Shown piece after piece: positions 16,188 to 25,129 of a stretch of 64,000 nucleotides of DNA. The notes beneath the pieces are model-generated. The model saw only the letters and a program-made list of their open reading frames with translations, was not told the origin of the DNA and ran no database searches. The stretch lies in the NCBI GenBank assembly GCA_047975765.1, contig JBKEEF010000004.1, positions 62,001-126,000 on the forward strand, in the 5' to 3' direction. The position numbers were made by a program, and so were the translations under genes. Origin of the DNA: JAQWBS01 sp047975765. GTDB lineage: Bacteria; Pseudomonadota; Alphaproteobacteria; RF32; CAG-239. Each line of letters starts with the position of its first letter. Position 1 is the stretch's first letter.

Positions 16188-17104
16188 CTCTATTATATAT
16201 CTCCTTGATAATCTCTTCCATAGGTGGATTCTCAATTGTGAAATCTATAATACTATTTTGCTTAAGAATCCTATCAATTGCTTTTTGAATAGGTTCTTTT
16301 TGTGTATTAACCTCGGTCGAGATTTTTTCTCCACTTTCAAGCGTAGCTTTAATATATTTTTTATTGAGATGTTGTTCTTTTAAGTGGTTGATTGAGTTGT
16401 TAAAAATCAATTTACCTTTATTGATAATGATAACTCTATCACAAACTTTTTCCATGTCGTCCGTATCATGAGAAGTCAGAAGAAGTGTTGTTTCTTCATC
16501 AAGCGTTTGTTTTTTGATTAAGTCTCTGATAATGGCTTTTGCTGTGATATCCAAGCCTATTGTTGGCTCATCAAGAAATAAAATTTTAGGATTATGTATA
16601 AGAGAAGCAACAATTTCACAACGCATTCTTTGTCCCAAAGAGAGAGACTTCGTTGGATGGCTTAATAAATCTCTAATTTCAAATAGTTTAACCAGTTTTG
16701 AGATACGTCTTTTTAACTTGATTTCATCAATGTCATAAATTTTGCCAATTAAATAGAGACTGTCTTTGACAGGAAGGTTGTACCAGAGTTGAGAACGTTG
16801 ACCAAAAACTGTTCCAATGTCATAGGCAAGTTTTTGTCTGTCTTCCCATGGCGTTAGTCCTAGTATCTTTGCATTTCCAGATGTAGGGTGCAAAATTGAA
16901 GAAAGCATTTTAATTGTTGTTGATTTTCCAGCACCTTTTGGTCCGATAAAAGCGACACGTTCACCTTTTTTTATGTCAAAAGAAACAGAATTTACAGCAT
17001 TAATCGTTTTATATTCGTTGTTAAATAAACTAAAAAGTGATTTTTTTTGGCTTTTTTATGAGAAATTTTTTGCTCAGTTTATCAACTTCAATGATGTTAT
17101 TCAT
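16180..17104 (-). CDS. ABC transporter ATP-binding protein (COG4586-like), frameshifted in a poly-A tract
   Basis: The reading frame starts at 17104 (or 17116) and gives M-N-N-I-I-E-V-D-K-L-S-K-K-F. It then reaches a run of eight A (17048-17041 on the minus strand) and hits a stop at 17032-17030. Skipping one base restores a continuous frame to 16180, including S-L-F-S-L-F-N-N-E-Y-K and Walker A G-P-K-G-A-G-K-S-T. The later motifs are L-S-L-G-Q-R-M-R, Walker B I-L-F-L-D-E-P-T-I-G-L-D and switch T-S-H. The restored protein would be about 307 residues, normal for the family. The first ATG downstream of the shift (16908) would lack Walker A. Explanations are sequencing error, slippage rescue or recent inactivation. 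The permeases that follow are intact. Confidence 0.8.
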
Positions 17105-17299
17105 ATTTTTTTCCATTTTATACAAAAAAATCGATACTGCTGAAAGTCTTATAATATAAGATGTTATAATCGATTTTGAATGTGCCTTTAGCACTTTTTT
17201 GAAAATAGTTCTTGTCAAAATATATAAAATTATGCTAACTAGTCAATCACAGATTTAAAACATCTGATGGTTTTATTTTAATTTTAAGAGGTTTATCAT

Positions 17300-17533
17300 A
17301 TGACTGATACAGCTAACCGCGTTAAGAAAATTGTTGCAGAACACCTTGGCGTTGAAGAATCAAAAGTAACAGAAACAGCTAGTTTCATCGACGATCTAGG
17401 CGCAGACAGCTTGGACACTGTTGAACTCGTAATGGCTTTTGAAGAAGAATTTGGTTGCGAAATCCCTGATGAAGCAGCAGAAAAAATTCTCACTGTTAAA
17501 GATGCTATCGACTATCTTTCTAAAAATGCTTAA
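17300..17533 (+). CDS. acpP: Acyl carrier protein
   Basis: This 77-residue acidic carrier holds growing acyl chains on a 4'-phosphopantetheine arm. The attachment site D-S-L is in D-L-G-A-D-S-L-D-T-V-E-L near Ser37, and the rest matches the standard four-helix ACP (I-P-D-E-A-A-E-K-I near residue 55). AGAGG lies nine bases before the ATG. It has its own terminator and is followed by fabF on the same strand, the usual fatty-acid synthesis arrangement. Confidence 0.97.
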   Translation: MTDTANRVKKIVAEHLGVEESKVTETASFIDDLGADSLDTVELVMAFEEEFGCEIPDEAAEKILTVKDAIDYLSKNA

Positions 17534-17563
17534 TTTTTAGTATAGTCTGGTATGGATATGATG

Positions 17564-17589
17564 AAACTCGCTTGACAATAAGCGAGTTT
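17564..17589 (+). terminator. Rho-independent terminator after acpP
   Basis: AAACTCGCTT (17564-17573) pairs with AAGCGAGTTT (17580-17589) across GACAAT, followed by TTT. It lets acpP be made at a higher level than fabF. Confidence 0.9.
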
Positions 17590-17635
17590 TTTCATATAAA
17601 ACAATGAATTTTATAAACTTTAATGAGGTAGATAC

Positions 17636-18913
17636 ATGAGAAGAGTGGTTATTACCGGTTTGGGTATGCTTACTCCTTTTGGAAGAGGCGTTGAACATGG
17701 CTGGAAAAACATAATAGCGGGAAAATCCGGTATTAAGAAACTTCAAGGAATTGATCTTAAAGATGTCTCAACTTCCATTGGTGGACAAGTTGTCTACGGT
17801 GAAGGTGAAAATGAATTTAATCCTGATACAGTCTTAGAACCAAAAGAACAAAAAAGAGTAGATAAGTTTATTCTGTTTGGTTTGGCAGCAGGTAAAGATG
17901 CTGTCGAAGATTCTGGATGGAAACCACAAACAGAAGAAGAAAAAGGCCGTTCGGGTGTGATGATGGGTGCTGGTATTGGTGGACTCCAAACGATTTATGA
18001 AAACTCTGTAATTTTTCACGAATCCGGAAGTCGCAAAATGTCTCCGTTTTTCATCCCAGCATCTTTAATTAATTTGGTTTCTGGTCATCTTTCTATTGAA
18101 TATGGCTACAAAGGTCCAAACCATGCTTGCGTGACAGCTTGCTCAACAGGAACACACGCAATTGGTGATGCTGCAGCAATTATTGCTCGTGATGATGCCG
18201 ATGTTATGGTTGCAGGTGGTTCCGAGTCTGCAATTAATTCTTTAGGACTTGCTGGTTTCTCCAGACTTAAAGCAATTGCATCTAACTTTAATGACAATCC
18301 AGAGGCTGCTTCTCGTCCGTGGGACAAAGATCGTAGTGGTTTTGTTATGGGTGAAGGCGCTGGTGCGGTTGTTCTTGAAGAACTTGAGCATGCTAAAGCA
18401 CGTGGTGCAAAAATTTATGCTGAAGTTGTTGGCTATGGAATGAGTGGTGACGCTTATCATATCACAGCTCCGGCTTCTGATGGTGATGGTGCATATCGTG
18501 CAATGAAAATGGCTGTTAGAAATGCAGAAAGAGATCATGGTCTTAAGCTTGAAGATATTGGTTATATCAATGCACATGGGACTTCAACACCTGTTGGTGA
18601 TCCACAAGAGATTAAAGCTGTTAAAAGACTTTTTGAAGATAAAATTGATGGTGTTTCAATTTCTTCAACAAAATCTGCTATTGGTCACTTGCTTGGTGCT
18701 GCTGGTGCAGTTGAAGCTATTTTCGCAATCAAGGCAATTAACGAAGGTATTTGTCCTCCAACTTTGAACTTAGAAAATCCTGATGAAGAATTTGAAGGTT
18801 TGGATTTGGTTCCTTTGAAGGCAAAAAAGAAAGAATTGAAGGCTGCTATGTCAAACTCGTTTGGGTTTGGTGGTACAAACTCTTCAATCATTCTTAAAAA
18901 ATACGAAGACTAA
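17636..18913 (+). CDS. fabF: Beta-ketoacyl-ACP synthase II
   Basis: This 425-residue condensing enzyme elongates acyl-ACP with malonyl-ACP in type II fatty acid synthesis. The Cys-His-His triad is visible: Cys in V-T-A-C-S-T-G-T-H near residue 168, His in N-A-H-G-T-S-T-P-V-G-D near 310, and His in K-S-A-I-G-H-L-L-G-A-A-G near 348. The C-terminal G-F-G-G-T-N is also present. Length fits FabF rather than the shorter FabH. TGAGG precedes the ATG. It lies between acpP and mltG, an order common in proteobacteria (acpP-fabF-mltG). Confidence 0.97.
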   Translation: MRRVVITGLGMLTPFGRGVEHGWKNIIAGKSGIKKLQGIDLKDVSTSIGGQVVYGEGENEFNPDTVLEPKEQKRVDKFILFGLAAGKDAVEDSGWKPQTEEEKGRSGVMMGAGIGGLQTIYENSVIFHESGSRKMSPFFIPASLINLVSGHLSIEYGYKGPNHACVTACSTGTHAIGDAAAIIARDDADVMVAGGSESAINSLGLAGFSRLKAIASNFNDNPEAASRPWDKDRSGFVMGEGAGAVVLEELEHAKARGAKIYAEVVGYGMSGDAYHITAPASDGDGAYRAMKMAVRNAERDHGLKLEDIGYINAHGTSTPVGDPQEIKAVKRLFEDKIDGVSISSTKSAIGHLLGAAGAVEAIFAIKAINEGICPPTLNLENPDEEFEGLDLVPLKAKKKELKAAMSNSFGFGGTNSSIILKKYED

Positions 18914-18922
18914 ACAAAATTC

Positions 18923-18948
18923 ACTGAGGGGCTGAAAAGTCCCTCAGT
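18923..18948 (+). terminator. Weak hairpin between fabF and mltG
   Basis: ACTGAGGG (18923-18930) pairs with CCCTCAGT (18941-18948). Only a short T-rich stretch follows and the mltG start is 20 bases away, so it may attenuate rather than end transcription. Confidence 0.5.
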
Positions 18949-18967
18949 TAGTTTTAGGGGTTATATC

Positions 18968-19921
18968 TTGAAAAAAATATTTATCTTATTTCTACTCATT
19001 TGTGTTTCTGCCTCTGGAATTGTCTATCGCTGGGTGACTGAAAATGGTCCTTCTGAAGTTGAAAGCAGTATTGTTGTTTCTCGCGGGGAGAGTGTGAAAT
19101 CTGTTGCTCAAGATATGAAGGCAGCAAGAATCATTGATAAGCCTTGGCTTTTTGTTTTGAGTGCACGTTTAAAAAAAATTGACCGTCGTCTTCGAGCAGG
19201 AGAGTATCTTTTTCCTAAACAAATCTCTTTACTTGGAGCTTTGGAAAAAATTGCTAAAGGGGATGTTTATTATCGAAAAGTGACCCTTTCTGATGGTCTC
19301 ACAGTTAAGCAGATGTATGATATTATTAATAGTAATGAATATTTAACAGGTGAAATAACTGTTCCTGCAAAAGAAGGCTCAATGCTTCCTGAAACTTATA
19401 GCTTTATCCGAGGTGATACAAGAAATAGCGTGGTTATTCAGGCTAAGAAAGCAATGAAAAAAGTTGTTGATGAAGCTTGGGAATATAATCTAAATCCTTC
19501 TCTCAAAAATAAAAAAGATATTTTGATTTTGGCATCTATCATTGAGAAAGAAACGAGTATTGCAGATGAACGTCGAATTGTTTCATCTGTTTTTTCAAAT
19601 CGTCTTAAAAAAGGGATGCGCCTACAAGCCGATCCAACAATCATCTATGCAATTACAGATGGTTATGGTGTATTGGGTAGAAAGCTTACAAAACCAGATA
19701 TGAAGATGGAGAGTCCATATAATTCTTATCTTTATGCAGGGCTTCCGCCAACCCCAATTTGCAATCCAGGAAAAGCTTCCATTGAAGCAGCGACAAATCC
19801 TGAGGACACAAAATTTCTCTATTTTGTTGCAGATGGAGAAGGAGGACACAGTTTCTCTCAAGATTATGGTAAGCATCAGGAAAATATAAAGACGTGGGTC
19901 AAAAAAATCCGCTCTAAATAA
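18968..19921 (+). CDS. mltG: Endolytic murein transglycosylase MltG
   Basis: This 317-residue inner-membrane enzyme cleaves nascent glycan strands and helps set their length. An N-terminal membrane helix (residues 2-20) precedes a LysM-like region (about 40-110). The YceG catalytic domain follows, with the Glu in A-S-I-I-E-K-E-T-S, the S-N-R-L-K-K-G-M-R-L-Q-A-D-P-T stretch, S-P-Y-N-S-Y and G-L-P-P-T-P-I-C-N-P-G. The start is a TTG at 18968, chosen because AGGGG at 18956-18960 stands seven bases before it and the next residues form the membrane anchor. Downstream is a repeat-filled spacer. Confidence 0.94.
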   Translation: MKKIFILFLLICVSASGIVYRWVTENGPSEVESSIVVSRGESVKSVAQDMKAARIIDKPWLFVLSARLKKIDRRLRAGEYLFPKQISLLGALEKIAKGDVYYRKVTLSDGLTVKQMYDIINSNEYLTGEITVPAKEGSMLPETYSFIRGDTRNSVVIQAKKAMKKVVDEAWEYNLNPSLKNKKDILILASIIEKETSIADERRIVSSVFSNRLKKGMRLQADPTIIYAITDGYGVLGRKLTKPDMKMESPYNSYLYAGLPPTPICNPGKASIEAATNPEDTKFLYFVADGEGGHSFSQDYGKHQENIKTWVKKIRSK

Positions 19922-19926
19922 AACTA

Positions 19927-20010
19927 ATACAGATTTTTCAAGTCAAAATTTTAGTCACGGACTTATATGTCCGCTCAAAAATTTTGCTCTCAAATTTTAT
20001 TATTTTTTAT
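19927..20010 (+). repeat. Structured intergenic repeat, copy A1
   Basis: The core hairpin is CGGAC (19958-19962), loop TTATAT, GTCCG (19969-19973). It is enclosed by an outer 9-bp stem, CAAAATTTT (19944-19952) with AAAATTTTG (19978-19986). It is preceded by ATACAGA like the other copies, and the stems differ in sequence from them but stay paired. Confidence 0.68.
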
Positions 20011-20061
20011 ATATATCGGATTTTTTACAAAAATCCGCTCTACGAAATAAAAACTTATTCT

Positions 20062-20163
20062 GTGGACGATTGATACAGAATTTTCAGATATTTTATTCGG
20101 TCACGTACTTATGTGTACGCTCCTTCATAAAATCCCTCAATTCTTATCACTCGTCTCACATAC
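20062..20163 (+). repeat. Structured intergenic repeat, copy A2
   Basis: The core hairpin is CGTAC (20104-20108), loop TTATGT, GTACG (20115-20119), enclosed by ATTTTAT (20090-20096) with ATAAAAT (20127-20133). It shares GATATTTTATTCG with copy B2 and the 3' box TTCTTAT with copies A3 and B1. Confidence 0.68.
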
Positions 20164-20240
20164 CAAGTTTTTAAATGTTTCACTCAAAAAAATTTTTCTT
20201 CATTTCTTATTATTAGCCCCATTCTTCAAATTTTTGGAGT
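20150..20240 (+). repeat. Degenerate third copy (A3) of the structured repeat
   Basis: TCACATAC at 20155-20162 and the 3' box CATTTCTTATTATTAGCC (about 20200-20217) align with copy B1 (CATTTCTTATTGCTAGCC at about 32117-32134). The core hairpin is mostly lost. Confidence 0.5.
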
Positions 20241-20425
20241 ATGCGGTTCATAATTCTAAATCTGTTATTTCTAACTGTCATTCCCAGCTTCAAATCTTTC
20301 ATTTCCAACTTGATTGGAATTGATAATGATTAGTTGTTACTTTTCTTATTGATTGACAAGTTTAGTGAAAAATGATATTTTTGTCCAAACAATCATTATT
20401 AATCAAATTATTTAAGGTATCGCTT

Positions 20426-21196
20426 ATGAAAGTAACTATTCTTGGTTCTGGTTCTGCCTATGGCACGCCGATGGCTTTTAATAATTGGGGAGGGATTATC
20501 AACAAAGAAAATCCTAAAAACCAAAGAACTCGAGCTTCTGTTCTATTGGAAACAGAAGGTAAGACATTCTTGTTTGATATGGGTCCAGATTTTCGCCAAC
20601 AAATGAATCAAAATAATGTTCAGACGTTGGATTCAATCTTCATTACTCATCCTCATTATGACCATATTGGCGGTTTGGGTGATTTATGGAGAGCGGCGCA
20701 TCTTTTGAAAAAGATTCTCTTTGTAAATTGCTCTAAGAAAACGTTGGATGTGATTAAGAAAAATAATGCTTATATGTTCGATCATAGCTATGAAGATGGG
20801 AGTAATCATGTCTTCTGGTCAACGATTAAACAATATCAAAGCTTCATCACTCATGATGTTTCTTTTTTACCTTTTCCAGCCAAACACAAAGAAATGACAA
20901 GCACAGGTTTTCGCCACAGAGGTTTTGCTTATCTGACAGATTGGGAGGAGTTGAATCTTAAATCTAGGTCTTTACTGAAGAATTTGGATTTCCTTGTCCT
21001 TGAATGTAATAACGGAACTCAAAAATTGCAAAATGGGCATTCAAATCTTAATTTATGTTTAGAGTTGATTGCTGAAGTTAAGCCAAAAAGAACGGTGCTC
21101 ACGCACATTTCAGCAAGAGTTGATCATGATGAATTATCTTCAATGCTTCCGGATGATGTTGAAGTAGGCTATGATGGGATGGTCATTGAATTTTAA
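20426..21196 (+). CDS. Metallo-beta-lactamase-fold hydrolase, PhnP/RNase Z-like
   Basis: This 256-residue hydrolase has the MBL zinc motif H-P-H-Y-D-H-I near residue 75, T-I-L-G-S-G-S-A-Y-G-T-P at the N-terminus, R-T-R-A-S-V-L-L, F-D-M-G-P-D-F-R-Q-Q, and later metal-ligand His in L-T-H-I. The order of motifs matches the PhnP-like (cyclic phosphodiesterase) branch common in alphaproteobacteria. The paired cysteines of a structural zinc site seen in many relatives after the first motif are absent here (N-N-W-G-G). The start at 20426 has AAGG about eight bases upstream; 18 in-frame codons before it look non-coding. The substrate is not known. Confidence 0.85.
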   Translation: MKVTILGSGSAYGTPMAFNNWGGIINKENPKNQRTRASVLLETEGKTFLFDMGPDFRQQMNQNNVQTLDSIFITHPHYDHIGGLGDLWRAAHLLKKILFVNCSKKTLDVIKKNNAYMFDHSYEDGSNHVFWSTIKQYQSFITHDVSFLPFPAKHKEMTSTGFRHRGFAYLTDWEELNLKSRSLLKNLDFLVLECNNGTQKLQNGHSNLNLCLELIAEVKPKRTVLTHISARVDHDELSSMLPDDVEVGYDGMVIEF

Positions 21197-21211
21197 TTCA
21201 ATTAAATGAAC

Positions 21212-21239
21212 AAAAAGAGTGCTATATAACACTCTTTTT
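21212..21239. terminator. Bidirectional rho-independent terminator
   Basis: AAAAAGAGTG (21212-21221) pairs with CACTCTTTTT (21230-21239) around an 8-base loop between converging genes. Runs of A and T flank it on the two sides. Confidence 0.9.
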
Positions 21240-21240
21240 T

Positions 21241-21732
21241 TTATGCCATGCCAACAGTTACCATATTCATCGGGTAAAGTGCTTGTTCGGGTTCAATCCC
21301 TTTGGTTAAAACAGCTTTGAAAATAGGATGCATTCTTTCGCACTCTTTAATGGCAATGTTGATGATTTGAGAAATCTTATCTGGGCTTATATCTTCGTTT
21401 TTATCAAGCAAAATAGAATGTTTAAAAACAGGCATATTCTGCTCTTTCCAATATGAAAAATGACCAAGCCACAAATCTTCATTTGCAAGAGCAAGAAGTT
21501 CAAAAACTTTTCCGTTGTGAGGTGCTACATTTTCAACGTCCATTAGGCAAGAAAGGTGAAGACACTTGATGTGCTCTTCCCAAGCAAAAAATAGGAGCAT
21601 ATTATCCCATTTGCCTTGAACTTCGACAGCAATCTCATTAATACCCCTTCTTTCTAGCTCATATGACTGAGTGTTGAAGATGTCTTCGACAAGGTCAATT
21701 GGGTTAGATTTTAGAGCATAAGCCAATTCCAT
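21241..21732 (-). CDS. YbjN domain-containing protein
   Basis: This 163-residue soluble protein closely fits the alphaproteobacterial YbjN domain: E-I-A-V-E-V-Q-G-K-W, F-F-A-W-E, H-L-S-C-L-M-D-V, the N-E-D-L-W-L-G-H-F-S-Y-W stretch near residue 85, and A-I-K-E-C-E-R-M-H-P-I-F near 135. YbjN proteins resemble type III secretion chaperones in fold and are reported as sensory or regulatory factors in enterobacteria. Their role in alphaproteobacteria is undefined. CGGA lies about eight bases before the ATG. It is a single-gene unit facing a shared terminator. Confidence 0.8.
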   Translation of the reverse strand: MELAYALKSNPIDLVEDIFNTQSYELERRGINEIAVEVQGKWDNMLLFFAWEEHIKCLHLSCLMDVENVAPHNGKVFELLALANEDLWLGHFSYWKEQNMPVFKHSILLDKNEDISPDKISQIINIAIKECERMHPIFKAVLTKGIEPEQALYPMNMVTVGMA

Positions 21733-21979
21733 AAGTTTTTCCGTAAATCAACAATAAAAATTACAACTTGAAATAACATAGCAGTGTGATGACTCTTAAG
21801 ACAACATTCTTCACAAAGTTTTCCACTTTATTTTTATTAAATATTTTTATATTTAAAAAAGATATTGAAAATCAATATGTTAGTTTTTTGCTGACAAATG
21901 TCTATTTTTTATGTGTGGATTATTTTTTATAATTTTATATACTGTCGATAATTTTGGTTTTGAAATAAGGGTAAAGAAA

Positions 21980-22780
21980 ATGATAGGTTTAGATTTTCCT
22001 CAGATATCTCCAATAATGTTTTCCATTGGACCTCTTGCAATTAGATGGTATTCAATGGCATATTTGGCTGGGATTTTGATTGGCTGGTTCATTGTGAGTA
22101 AATATGTGAAGAAATATGACATTGGCTTCACAAAGACTGATTTGGAAGACTTGGCTTTTTATGTGACTTTGGGTGTGGTCTTGGGCGGCAGACTTGGTTA
22201 TGTATTCTTTTATGGTGGTGAAGAAAATCTTTTCTTTAAAAACCCTCTTCATATTTTTGAAATTTGGAAAGGTGGGATGTCTTTCCACGGAGGTATCATA
22301 GGCGTGATTACTGCGATTTATATTTATGCTAGAAACCGTAAATTTTCTTTTTTCAAAGTTTCAGATTTAGTTTGTTTAGTTGTTCCAATTGGTATTTTGT
22401 TTGGAAGAATTGCAAACTTCATCAATGATGAACTATGGGGAAGAGTTACAAACGTGGCATGGGCAGTTAAATTTCCTAATGGTGGATATTTACCTCGTCA
22501 CCCTTCACAACTCTATGAATCGTTCCTTGAAGGCTTTGTAATGCTCATTGTACTTAATTTGCTTTGGAGAAAACAATATATTCGTGAGAGACACGGAATT
22601 ATCTCTGCCTTATTTGTTCTTCTCTACGCTTTGTTTAGAGCTTTTGTTGAGCAATATCGTGAACCAGATGCACAAATTGGCTTTTTGTTTGGACATATCA
22701 CCATGGGCCAACTTTTATCTGTTCCATTTGTTTTAGTTGGTCTTTATGTGATTTATAAAAAAACTAGGCCTTTGAAGTGA
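21980..22780 (+). CDS. lgt: Prolipoprotein diacylglyceryl transferase
   Basis: This 266-residue inner-membrane enzyme adds diacylglycerol from phosphatidylglycerol to lipobox cysteines. About seven helices are visible. The Lgt signature is G-R-I-A-N-F-I-N-D-E-L-W-G-R near residue 140, and H-G-G-I-I-G near residue 100 carries an essential His. Y-L-P-R-H-P-S-Q-L-Y-E follows. I use the ATG at 21980, which has AAGG about ten bases upstream; the 23 in-frame codons before it are AT-rich and lack a ribosome site. Lipoproteins that would use it here include BamB and the ones at 35376 and 62444. Its end overlaps the converging next gene by 17 bases. Confidence 0.95.
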   Translation: MIGLDFPQISPIMFSIGPLAIRWYSMAYLAGILIGWFIVSKYVKKYDIGFTKTDLEDLAFYVTLGVVLGGRLGYVFFYGGEENLFFKNPLHIFEIWKGGMSFHGGIIGVITAIYIYARNRKFSFFKVSDLVCLVVPIGILFGRIANFINDELWGRVTNVAWAVKFPNGGYLPRHPSQLYESFLEGFVMLIVLNLLWRKQYIRERHGIISALFVLLYALFRAFVEQYREPDAQIGFLFGHITMGQLLSVPFVLVGLYVIYKKTRPLK

Positions 22781-23936
22781 TATTTTGAGAAAACTTATTT
22801 GTTTGTTCCAATGCCTTGCGAGTTCTGACTAAAACTTCATAGGCATTGGCATCACTTCTTTTTTTCTCTGAAATGCCGGCAGAAACAGTGAGCTTAATTG
22901 GTTTCTTTCTTTGGCTCAAAATAAACTCAGCTCCTGCAATTTTTCTGCGAATGTCTTCAATTTTATTGAATGCTTCGTCTTTTGTTTCATTCTTAAAAAC
23001 GATAACAAATTCATCAACAGCATAACGATAAATTTCGTTTTCAGTGTCTGCTTCATCAATTAGTTGACTTATCATCATAATTAAATCTTTGACTTCATGT
23101 CTTCTAAAAATTTTATTCATTCTTAAGAAATCATCAATGCAGATAATGCCAATGCAATATTTGAGAGGAAGGTGTTTTGAATTGATGATGAAGGAGTTTC
23201 GGCTTAGAAGTTCAGTGAGGTCATCGTAATATGTCGTGTGAAAAATTTCATAGCAAACAGCAACAAAGATAGATATAACTGCTGCAAAAAACATCATTGT
23301 TAAAGCAGAAGAATTATCAGAATATATTAATCCAAAAACAACTTCAATATATGCAAAAAGCAAGTAAGAAGGAATGATTTTTCCATCCGTAGATGCTTTG
23401 AAAAGGATTATAATTCCACAGACAAGGCTGATAAGAAAACTCATATCAGAATAAGTTAGTGTTGCTGATGAGATATAGTTCCAGCTTAGGCTATGATTAT
23501 TGGAGAAATGTTCAAATAAGCTGAGTTCAACAAGAAAGCCCAGTAAAACATATAAGTTTTCTTTAGAGAAAAATTTGCGTGGTGGTAAAAGATAGAAAAT
23601 AAGTAAATTGACAGGAAGTAAAACACAAATATTTTGGTAAGTGAAATCATAAACATATTCGCCCACCCCAATTCTTTTGAGATTATTGATAATCATATAA
23701 GACATCAGAATGCTGATGATAAAAAAGAGTGGTTTATTTCGGTTGAAATAGCCTAAAACCATGATAGAGATAAAACCAAGAACATAGATACTCCAGTGAA
23801 AAATTTCCATATAAAAAGGCGAAATTGTTTCCAAGATATAATAGCTGATAATAGAAAAAACCATAATCAGGCATGGGATTATGGAATGTGCCGTCAATGG
23901 CAGAATGTTGGCCAAATTTTTAAAAAATTGTAGCAA
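22764..23936 (-). CDS. Membrane protein with degenerate GGDEF domain
   Basis: This 390-residue protein has about eight N-terminal helices (residues 15-230) and a C-terminal GGDEF-like domain (about 235-385). The active-site loop reads R-Y-A-V-D-E-F at 304-310, so both glycines are replaced, and the usual D-x-L-T-G-L-x-N-R-R entry is degraded to D-D-L-T-E-L-L-S-R-N. Diguanylate cyclase activity is therefore unlikely; c-di-GMP or GTP binding, or a structural role, is possible. The start is TTG at 23936, supported by GAGGAG nine bases upstream. It overlaps the 3' end of lgt on the opposite strand. Confidence 0.83.
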   Translation of the reverse strand: MLQFFKNLANILPLTAHSIIPCLIMVFSIISYYILETISPFYMEIFHWSIYVLGFISIMVLGYFNRNKPLFFIISILMSYMIINNLKRIGVGEYVYDFTYQNICVLLPVNLLIFYLLPPRKFFSKENLYVLLGFLVELSLFEHFSNNHSLSWNYISSATLTYSDMSFLISLVCGIIILFKASTDGKIIPSYLLFAYIEVVFGLIYSDNSSALTMMFFAAVISIFVAVCYEIFHTTYYDDLTELLSRNSFIINSKHLPLKYCIGIICIDDFLRMNKIFRRHEVKDLIMMISQLIDEADTENEIYRYAVDEFVIVFKNETKDEAFNKIEDIRRKIAGAEFILSQRKKPIKLTVSAGISEKKRSDANAYEVLVRTRKALEQTNKFSQNITSKA

Positions 23937-23982
23937 TTGAAAAGTCTCCTCAAAAAATTAGGGAGAGCATAGCATGAAATTG

Positions 23983-25050
23983 TTAAATTTTATTTACGCA
24001 TTTCAAGATAGAGCTATCGCCATAAGAATAAAAACGGTATTTATGTGTCATGGCATATTCATAGGCTTTTTTCATACGTTCTGTTCCCGCAACAGCACTC
24101 ACCAACATAAATAATGTCGATTTTGGTAAGTGGAAGTTGGTTATCATCATATCAATTGCTCTAAACTTATAGCCAGGCGTGATAAAAATTCCAGTGTCAT
24201 CTGCAAACGGGTGAATGGTTCCTGTTTCATCCGTAGCTGTTTCAAGAAGTCTGAGAGATGTTGTGCCAACAGCAATGATACGACGTCCCTCTCTTTTCGC
24301 TTTGTTGATGATTTCACAAGCTTTTTTGGTCACAATGCCATATTCTTTGTGCATTTTGTGATCTTCAGTATTTTGAACTTTAACAGGTAAGAAAGTTCCT
24401 GCACCGACATGGAGTGTTAAGAAAACTTTTTCAATGCCTTTGTCATCTAATTCTTTCATCACTTTGTCTGTGAAGTGAAGGCCTGCTGTTGGAGCTGCCA
24501 CAGCCCCTTCATGCTTTGCATAAACAGTTTGATAGCTTTCTTTGTCGTTTCTATCTTCAAGCTTATCTCTTTTGATGTATGGTGGAAGAGGCATTGAACC
24601 ATAGTCATTTAAAAATGGTTGAAGTTCTTCAGGAGAACAATTGAATCTCAAAAGGATTCCTTCTTCGCCTTGTTTCTCAATGACATCTGCAGAAAATTTT
24701 GAATTTTCAATGTCAATGTTATGTGCGTAGAAAACAATTGTATCATTTTCATGAAGTCTTTTAGCATTTTTGATGAATGCCCACCAATTGAGAGCGTCAA
24801 TAGGGCGATATAGAGTGACTTCAACTTGGGCATTGCCACGGGCTGCATAAAGCTTTGCAGGAATAACTTTTGTATCATTAAAAACCAAGACATCACCTTT
24901 GTGTAAAAGAGATGGAAGGTCATAGAAGTGTCTATCCGCTATTGTATCTTCTTCTGAGAGGTCTAAAAGTTTGGATGTGTCGCGGGGGTTTGCTGGCTCA
25001 CGAGCAATTAAATCTCTGTCTAAATCAAAGTCAAAAATATCAACGTTCAT
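23983..25050 (-). CDS. queA: tRNA preQ1(34) S-adenosylmethionine ribosyltransferase-isomerase
   Basis: This 355-residue enzyme makes epoxyqueuosine at tRNA position 34 using the ribosyl group of S-adenosylmethionine. Hallmarks are F-D-F-D-L-D-R-D-L-I-A-R-E-P near the N-terminus, V-F-N-D-T-K-V-I-P-A-K-L, G-A-V-A-A-P-T-A-G-L-H-F-T, L-H-V-G-A-G-T-F-L-P-V and T-N-F-H-L-P-K-S-T-L. AAAGGGA precedes the ATG. It is divergent from pheA over an 80-base promoter region. Other queuosine genes are not in the window. Confidence 0.96.
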   Translation of the reverse strand: MNVDIFDFDLDRDLIAREPANPRDTSKLLDLSEEDTIADRHFYDLPSLLHKGDVLVFNDTKVIPAKLYAARGNAQVEVTLYRPIDALNWWAFIKNAKRLHENDTIVFYAHNIDIENSKFSADVIEKQGEEGILLRFNCSPEELQPFLNDYGSMPLPPYIKRDKLEDRNDKESYQTVYAKHEGAVAAPTAGLHFTDKVMKELDDKGIEKVFLTLHVGAGTFLPVKVQNTEDHKMHKEYGIVTKKACEIINKAKREGRRIIAVGTTSLRLLETATDETGTIHPFADDTGIFITPGYKFRAIDMMITNFHLPKSTLFMLVSAVAGTERMKKAYEYAMTHKYRFYSYGDSSILKCVNKI

Positions 25051-25129
25051 TTCAAAATTCCCTTTATTTTATAGCTGTTATAATATATAGATTGTTTAAT
25101 CTCAATAAGTTTTTTAAGGAAAGTTTATC

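Larger units (their letters stand above)
19922..20425. other. Non-coding spacer made of degenerate structured repeats
   Basis: About 500 AT-rich bases between mltG and the next gene hold no convincing gene. They contain two hairpin repeat units, a third degenerate unit sharing its 3' box, an additional hairpin GGATTTTT/AAAATCC near 20010-20037, and a small inverted repeat near 20303-20319. The same kinds of elements recur after fliP (32028-32345). Confidence 0.7.

Noticed and set aside
17190..17218. TTGACA on the minus strand as promoter of the ABC exporter genes
   Set aside because: No acceptable -10 element at 16-19 bases from it.
20111..20323. Open frame across the repeats after mltG
   Set aside because: Made entirely of the structured repeats and their flanks; no start signal.
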